Shown: in pieces, positions 59,447 through 64,000 of the stretch
Position numbering within the stretch: the first letter of the stretch is position 1
Layout: each line of letters begins with the position of its first letter
Origin: UBA2336 sp964404445
Lineage (GTDB): Bacteria > Bacteroidota > Bacteroidia > Cytophagales > Cyclobacteriaceae
DNA length: 64,000 bases
Direction of reading: 5' to 3'
Assembly: GCA_964404445.1 (NCBI GenBank)
Contig: CAYOJW010000007.1
Location: forward strand, 62,001-126,000
Position numbers and translations under genes: made by a program
Notes under the pieces: generated by a model
Databases searched by the model: none
Told to the model about the DNA's origin: nothing
Seen by the model: the letters and a program-made list of their open reading frames with translations, nothing else

Positions 59447-60820
59447 TTAGCCAGTCTTTTTCAGAATAAGGTAGTCGTAGGCTTGTAAGTCCACGCTTGT
59501 GTTCAACGTTACAGGTGTGTCATCAAGCGCGTTTATCCAGTTTGTATTTTGCAATGCGGCTGGCAGTGTAAAGCTCTTGCCTGCATTGCGTACGTTAACG
59601 AGAATTAAATACTCGGTACCGGCATGGCTACGCTTATAGGCCACTACATCGTTGTGCGGATACGTTTGTAATGCACCCGACTTAAATACATCGGTTGAAT
59701 GATAAAGGGCTAAGAACTTCTGATATGTTGCAAGCATATCGGGATTAGCCGACCACTCGATGGGGTCTTTCCCGAAAAAGGTAAGCATACCGGCCTGCCC
59801 TACTTCCTGGCTACTGTACAACAACGGTGAACCACCCAAAAAAATAGTTACAGCCGAAGCTGAAAGCGCGCCCTTTACCCCTCCGTAAAACTGAATGGGC
59901 GTTCCGTGATGCGCAGACTCATCGTGCGTAGTTGTGTACCGCAGTTTTACAGCCGATGCGGGTAACCCTGCGTACTCTTCTTCATGTACAGCAAAGACCG
60001 AACTGGCTGCTTTTGAGAGCGTGGTCGAATAAACTTCTTTGAGGTTATCGCTGTACGCCCAACCATAGTTCAGTTGAAAGCCTGCCGAAAAATTATTGGC
60101 TTTTGTTCCTTCTGCCAACAAAATAAGTTTCCGGTTCTTGATGGTTTTTAATTCATCTAATGCCTGTTTCCAGAAATCAACCGGAGGGCCTTCTACATAA
60201 TCGCAACGAAAGCCATCCACATTGGCCTGGAGTATCCAATATTTCATGGCTTTAATCATGGCTTTGCGCATATCGGTATTACTGAAATTTAATTGTGCCA
60301 CGTCATCCCAGCCCATGCCGGGCGGACTTATTACATTACCGGATGCATCTTGTGCGTACCAGTCTTTATGCTGGGTTACCCAGGCATTGTCCCATGCCGT
60401 ATGGTTGGCTACCCAGTCAATAATAACCGCCATATTTTTTTCATGCGCTTTTTCAACCAGTTCGCGCAGCTTGGCCAGGTTGCCAAATTCGGGGTTTACA
60501 CTCATATAATCTTTTACAGAATACGGTGAACCCATCGGTTGAACGGCCTTGATTTGCCCTACCGGGTGAATGGGCATTAGCCAGATGGTATTTACACCTA
60601 AGGATTTAATATGATCCAACCCATCAATCACACCCTGTAAATTACCGGCCTCGCTAAACGCCCGAATGTTCACTTCGTACATCACTACATCCTTCGGGTC
60701 GGCCACGGAAGCGAATGGGGTGCCGTATTGTTCATACTCTTCCACGGAAGGCACCGGTTTCGGATCGTCCGAACCACACGCAAACAACGTTAACGCAATC
60801 AGAAAGCATTTTTTCATCAT
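59447..60820 (-). CDS. GH13 alpha-amylase-family lipoprotein
   Basis: 457 residues from the ATG at 60820, which places the lipobox TLFAC (Cys about 15) near the N-terminus; an ATG at 60847 would add nine residues ahead of it. The GH13 barrel shows region I VIIDWVANHT, region II DGFRCDYVE (nucleophile Asp), region III LILLAEG (acid/base Glu) and region IV TTTHDES (HD). A short C-terminal beta-domain ends in QAYDYLILKKTG. At the cell surface or in the periplasm it should cut alpha-1,4 glucan or maltodextrin. It is the last visible gene of a susD-susE-amylase order, a starch locus read leftwards. Confidence 0.94.
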   Translation of the reverse strand: MMKKCFLIALTLFACGSDDPKPVPSVEEYEQYGTPFASVADPKDVVMYEVNIRAFSEAGNLQGVIDGLDHIKSLGVNTIWLMPIHPVGQIKAVQPMGSPYSVKDYMSVNPEFGNLAKLRELVEKAHEKNMAVIIDWVANHTAWDNAWVTQHKDWYAQDASGNVISPPGMGWDDVAQLNFSNTDMRKAMIKAMKYWILQANVDGFRCDYVEGPPVDFWKQALDELKTIKNRKLILLAEGTKANNFSAGFQLNYGWAYSDNLKEVYSTTLSKAASSVFAVHEEEYAGLPASAVKLRYTTTHDESAHHGTPIQFYGGVKGALSASAVTIFLGGSPLLYSSQEVGQAGMLTFFGKDPIEWSANPDMLATYQKFLALYHSTDVFKSGALQTYPHNDVVAYKRSHAGTEYLILVNVRNAGKSFTLPAALQNTNWINALDDTPVTLNTSVDLQAYDYLILKKTG

Positions 60821-60884
60821 CACAAAAATCGAAAAATTAAGAAGCATTATACATTCATTTTATACAACCGGCATGGCGAGGAAA

Positions 60885-60908
60885 GAGAAGCCACTGGCGT
60901 GGCCTCTC
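60885..60908. terminator. hairpin between the SusE-like and amylase genes
   Basis: GAGAAGCCAC (60885-60894) pairs with GTGGCCTCTC (60899-60908) except at one position, with a TGGC loop. In the direction of transcription (minus strand) there is no T run directly after it, so it may be an RNA-stability or attenuation stem rather than a full terminator. It would reduce amylase relative to SusD and SusE expression. Confidence 0.45.
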
Positions 60909-60959
60909 GATAAAATTTTCCTCACTCTAACCGATCTTCATTTTTTAAAATTATTATCA

Positions 60960-62615
60960 TCAATTTTTAACAACCGAGTAGGTATATACATACGGAACTT
61001 CCGACCGGGTGAAGTCAAGGGTTACGGTATAGTTTCCACTTTCAGGAATGGTAATAGCGGCATCGGTATGGATAAGCGTACCGATCATCGCGTTACTGTC
61101 GGCAGGGCCATAGTTTAAATCCCACCCGTTGTTGGCACGGAATTTCAATGCACCAGCCGCCAGGTTCATGGTATGCGACCATAACTTAGTTTCGGTGTTG
61201 TACGTCATCGGTACGGATATACCCCAGCCATCATCCGATCCGCCCAACGTAGAAGGCCCCACCATACCCCAGGTTATAACTAATGTTGTGCTGTACGTTA
61301 AACCTGCCACATCTACATTAAACTTATAGTAGCCTGCTGCATCGAGCGATAAATCAGGCGCAAGGCCATCGGTCGATAACGTACCCGGTACGCCACCATA
61401 ACCATAGTTTGTATGACCCCAGTCCGGGCCGCTGGTAAACTTAAAGCCCGTTGCATTGGTGATTAATGCATAACCTTCATACGTATTAGGCCCTGTTGCA
61501 TAAATGGTTGGTGCTGCACCCGGATTATACCCCTGATAACCGCCCGGCAGCCAAAGTTTGGCAGGTTCGGGTATATCGCTCAAACTGGTTACAGAATACG
61601 TGTATGTATAGGGGCTGGCGGCCTGACTGAAATTGAGTACAACTTTATAATTTCCCGGTGTGGCAATATCAACGGCAGCCGCATCAAAAACCAATTTGCC
61701 ATTCAAATCATTAATATTTTCAACTCCATAGTTGACATCCCAGCCATCGTTTGCTCTGAACTTTAAGGCGCCATTTACCAACGACACCTGTGCTTCCCAC
61801 GTATCGGTTGCCGATACATAATTTAAGGGAGTTGATGAATTCCATCCACCGGCAGTTGCCGTTCCAATCAATCCCCACGAATCAATCTTTTCGATTTGAT
61901 ACGTCAGGTTTTCTGTATCAACGTTTATCTTATAATACCCCGCATCGGCAATTGTAATAGACGGTGTGGCATCGGCCACAGCCAATGTACCCGCCCCGGC
62001 TGACCCCCACTTCACCGATGGACAAATTCGGTTATCGGTAAACTTAAATGTTTTGCCCGCAGTAATGTAACGGTAACCTTCGTATTTCGAATCGGTTGTT
62101 TTGTACAGTACGGAAGCGGTTGTTCCTTCACCAACCCATACAGCTTCAGGCTTATCGCTCCAGGGCGTAATGGTAATACTTACAACATCGGAAACGGATA
62201 AGAATTTGCCGCCAATGGTTGAGGTTACCCGCATTTGCAATGTGGCTGGTTTATGCGAAGCAAACTTAAAATCGTTTACTAATTTGTTGCTCAGTTCCTG
62301 CAACGTCATCGAAACCTGATTGGCCGATGTACTGCCCAGCACCATCGGGTTTTCAAAGTCATTGCATGCGGCATCAACCTGCAAGGTGTAGTTTACCTGC
62401 GTAGATACACCATACCCTGTTTTTTCCCACTCAAACTTAATCGTTTCGGTAAGCGTTGACTCGGTAACGGTTTTTGTGAAGCCATTTGCCTGGCTTGTAA
62501 TAACAGGCGGAACAATGTCGCTATCTTGTTTTAGTTTAAGAATGGTTTCGTCTTTTTCGCACGCTAACAGTGCAAACAGCGATGTTATATAAATTACTGA
62601 GAATATCTTTTTCAT
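60960..62615 (-). CDS. SusE/SusF-like starch-binding lipoprotein
   Basis: 551 residues with lipobox FALLAC (Cys about 19). Residues about 35-150 form the SusE N-terminal domain (IKFEWEKTGYGVSTQVNYTL, VSMTLQELSNKLVNDFKFAS). Then come tandem CBM-like modules: AVWVGEGTTASVLYKT..., WGLIGTATAGGWNSSTPL... (ending SPYTYTYSV), KLWLPGGYQGYNPGAAP... and WGMVGPSTLGGSDDGWGI... (ending VPYVYTYSV). The second and fourth are clear duplicates sharing GALKFRAN(D/N)GWD(V/L)NYG. SusE and SusF bind starch at the outer membrane. It lies 12 bp downstream of susD and 112-140 bp before the amylase gene. Confidence 0.93.
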   Translation of the reverse strand: MKKIFSVIYITSLFALLACEKDETILKLKQDSDIVPPVITSQANGFTKTVTESTLTETIKFEWEKTGYGVSTQVNYTLQVDAACNDFENPMVLGSTSANQVSMTLQELSNKLVNDFKFASHKPATLQMRVTSTIGGKFLSVSDVVSITITPWSDKPEAVWVGEGTTASVLYKTTDSKYEGYRYITAGKTFKFTDNRICPSVKWGSAGAGTLAVADATPSITIADAGYYKINVDTENLTYQIEKIDSWGLIGTATAGGWNSSTPLNYVSATDTWEAQVSLVNGALKFRANDGWDVNYGVENINDLNGKLVFDAAAVDIATPGNYKVVLNFSQAASPYTYTYSVTSLSDIPEPAKLWLPGGYQGYNPGAAPTIYATGPNTYEGYALITNATGFKFTSGPDWGHTNYGYGGVPGTLSTDGLAPDLSLDAAGYYKFNVDVAGLTYSTTLVITWGMVGPSTLGGSDDGWGISVPMTYNTETKLWSHTMNLAAGALKFRANNGWDLNYGPADSNAMIGTLIHTDAAITIPESGNYTVTLDFTRSEVPYVYTYSVVKN

Positions 62616-62627
62616 ACCGGTATATGA

Positions 62628-64000
62628 TTAGTAACCATTGTTTTGTTCAAGGTTGGTGTTGACTGCGCGATCGGCAGCCGGTATCGGGAACAGCACCAAA
62701 TGATTGGGCGTTGCACGACCGGCTTTTACACCGCCTTTCCAGTCCCACACATAGACATCGCCCGTAAATTTTCCGAAGCGGATCAGATCGGTTCTGCGTT
62801 GTGCTTCCCAATACAACTCGCGGCCGCGTTCATCCAATATGAAATCGAGCGTTAACTCACCGCTGGAAATGTTTCCGCTGTTATCGCCATAAGCACGTTC
62901 GCGCAAAGCGTTCACATAACCAACGGCAGTGCCTAGGCTACCGCCTGTTCCACCGCGCACTACGGCTTCGGCATACATCAGGTAAACATCCGCATAACGG
63001 AACAACGGGAAATCCGTATCGGGGAACACATCGTTGTTTCCGGCAATGCCTGCCGATGTTTTGTTCCTGAACTTGGTACTCAAATAGCCTTCTGTAAACA
63101 GCGTGGGCGTATTAATATCCAACACCTGACCAGTGGTAAAAGTCATGATGCGGCTGTCGGTTTCCCCGGAAGGGTCATCGAACGTATTCACGAATGTGTT
63201 GGTAAACCGGTTTCCGGCCCATCCATCGCCAGCCTTGATACCATAATCGGTTGCGTTTTGCACTCCGCCAATGGCTGCGTGAATAATATAGGTCATACCA
63301 CCATAACCTTGAGAGTGTGTTCCGTCTTCGGCAATCGTGAAAATAATTTCGTTTCGTAACCGGTGGTTATCGGCCATAAACAATTCCTGGTAGTTATCGT
63401 GCAACGAATACACACCTGAATTAATAATGTTGTTGCAATAGGTAAGCGCTTCGGTGTAGCGGCCGTTACCCGCGCCCAAATACACTTCGGCATTCAGGTA
63501 TAATTTCGCCAGCAACATCCACGCAGCCGCACGATCGGCACGCGCATATTCGTTGGTTTTGGGTGCTGCCAGATCAGGGAGTATCGCCAGCAACTCCGAT
63601 TCGATGTAATCGAACAAATCGGCACGTGAAATTTGTTTGGGTAAAAACGCGCCAACATTATCCGTTTCGGTTACAAACGGAACATTACCGAAAAGATCCA
63701 ATGCAAAGTAGTAATACAATGCCCGCAAGAAACGCGCTTCGGTAACGTAGTTGCGCACGTCTTGCTGCATAGCTGCCGGAAGACCGCTGATGCGCCCCGG
63801 CACTTCGCGCAGGTATTCGTTACAATAACCGATGTTGATGAAAATTCGCTGGTACAGCAATTTGATGTACAGGTTTTGTGCCGACCATTGATGATTGTGG
63901 AATGCCAGCACTTCACTATTGTTCCATGCACATATCGCTTCATCGGTGGTCAGTTCTTGTGCAGCCCAGTAGCCGCGCATGAAAGAGGTTTCGCCTTCAT
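62628..64000 (-). CDS. SusD/RagB-family starch-binding lipoprotein, 5' end cut by window
   Basis: The frame runs to the window end, with EGETSF preceding the Met at 63980, so the start (and lipoprotein signal) lies outside. About 456 residues are visible. Recognisable SusD parts are MRGYWAAQELTTDEAICAWN near the visible N-terminus, YVTEARFLRALYYYFALDLF, FGNVPFVTETDNVG, ILDERGRELYWEAQRRTDLI and the closing LFPIPAADRAVNTN. The version 'MRGYWxxQELTTDEAxxAWN' is typical of starch and maltooligosaccharide SusD proteins. A susC gene should lie just beyond 64000. Confidence 0.94.
   Translation of the reverse strand, partial: EGETSFMRGYWAAQELTTDEAICAWNNSEVLAFHNHQWSAQNLYIKLLYQRIFINIGYCNEYLREVPGRISGLPAAMQQDVRNYVTEARFLRALYYYFALDLFGNVPFVTETDNVGAFLPKQISRADLFDYIESELLAILPDLAAPKTNEYARADRAAAWMLLAKLYLNAEVYLGAGNGRYTEALTYCNNIINSGVYSLHDNYQELFMADNHRLRNEIIFTIAEDGTHSQGYGGMTYIIHAAIGGVQNATDYGIKAGDGWAGNRFTNTFVNTFDDPSGETDSRIMTFTTGQVLDINTPTLFTEGYLSTKFRNKTSAGIAGNNDVFPDTDFPLFRYADVYLMYAEAVVRGGTGGSLGTAVGYVNALRERAYGDNSGNISSGELTLDFILDERGRELYWEAQRRTDLIRFGKFTGDVYVWDWKGGVKAGRATPNHLVLFPIPAADRAVNTNLEQNNGY

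Noticed and set aside
1..64000. tRNA, rRNA or other standard RNA genes
   Set aside because: Reading both strands for T-loop and acceptor patterns and for rRNA cores gave nothing convincing; a covariance-model search would be needed to exclude small RNAs.

Overview
The window comes from a Bacteroidota chromosome, most likely the order Cytophagales (inference). The evidence is two SusC/SusD-type glycan loci, a type IX secretion C-terminal signal on a giant surface protein, many Cys-lipoproteins, promoters of the TTTG-N19/20-TAnnTTTG type, ORF6N and four-helix-bundle (rRNA-intervening-type) genes, and the gene order miaB-regulator-lptE-hypothetical-secG. I see no rRNA, tRNA, CRISPR array, transposase or integrase gene.

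Layout. 1-1454 is the C-terminal part of a hybrid histidine kinase. 1451-13301 is a four-gene minus-strand block: a membrane-spanning nSTAND1-type NTPase with a WD40 tail, a TPR/outer-membrane-barrel protein, a beta-propeller-like lipoprotein and a 2093-residue Ig/PKD-repeat protein with a T9SS tail. Two of its three junctions are ATGA overlaps. It is the best candidate here for an undescribed system, perhaps a surface sensing or adhesion apparatus. 13445-18775 holds a transporter-HEAT-cyclic-nucleotide-binding fusion, a Skp/OmpH chaperone, an acidic orphan protein and a gamma-carbonic-anhydrase-like protein. 18852-23331 is a plus-strand housekeeping group (miaB, a sigma54-type regulator, lptE, an orphan, secG).

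23388-30506 mixes metabolic and envelope genes (3-hydroxyacyl-CoA dehydrogenase, a phosphatase, mscL, dapD, a glycosyltransferase) with two AT-rich orphan genes, each followed by the same short repeat, as in gene cassettes. 30755-36182 is a metal-uptake operon: a DtxR-family repressor with a palindromic operator in its promoter, a substrate-binding lipoprotein, a HAD phosphatase, an ABC ATPase and two permeases. The first permease carries a complete DtxR-like domain at its C-terminus, an arrangement known from chlamydial YtgCR. The lipoprotein gene carries a repeat element inserted in frame ahead of its signal peptide.

36262-41609 holds a TPR histidine kinase, a four-helix-bundle gene broken by an amber codon, and a one-protein propeller/LuxR regulator divergent from the first glycan locus. 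41866-50551 encodes SusC, SusD, a PKD/carbohydrate-binding lipoprotein and two GH16 laminarinase-type enzymes, so laminarin or another beta-1,3-glucan is the likely substrate. 50615-59431 holds mnmE, an ORF6N gene with a probable poly-A frameshift, uxuA, a TonB-dependent receptor, a CPA2 antiporter and a TerC protein. 59447-64000 is the 3' part of a second, starch-type locus read leftwards: SusD (cut by the window end), a SusE/F-like protein and a GH13 amylase.

Small non-coding repeats are frequent: AT-rich AATTAACAATT blocks at four gene borders, GTCATCCCGAGC-ended palindromic elements, a 129-bp element with 15-bp terminal inverted repeats, and an 18-bp inverted repeat.
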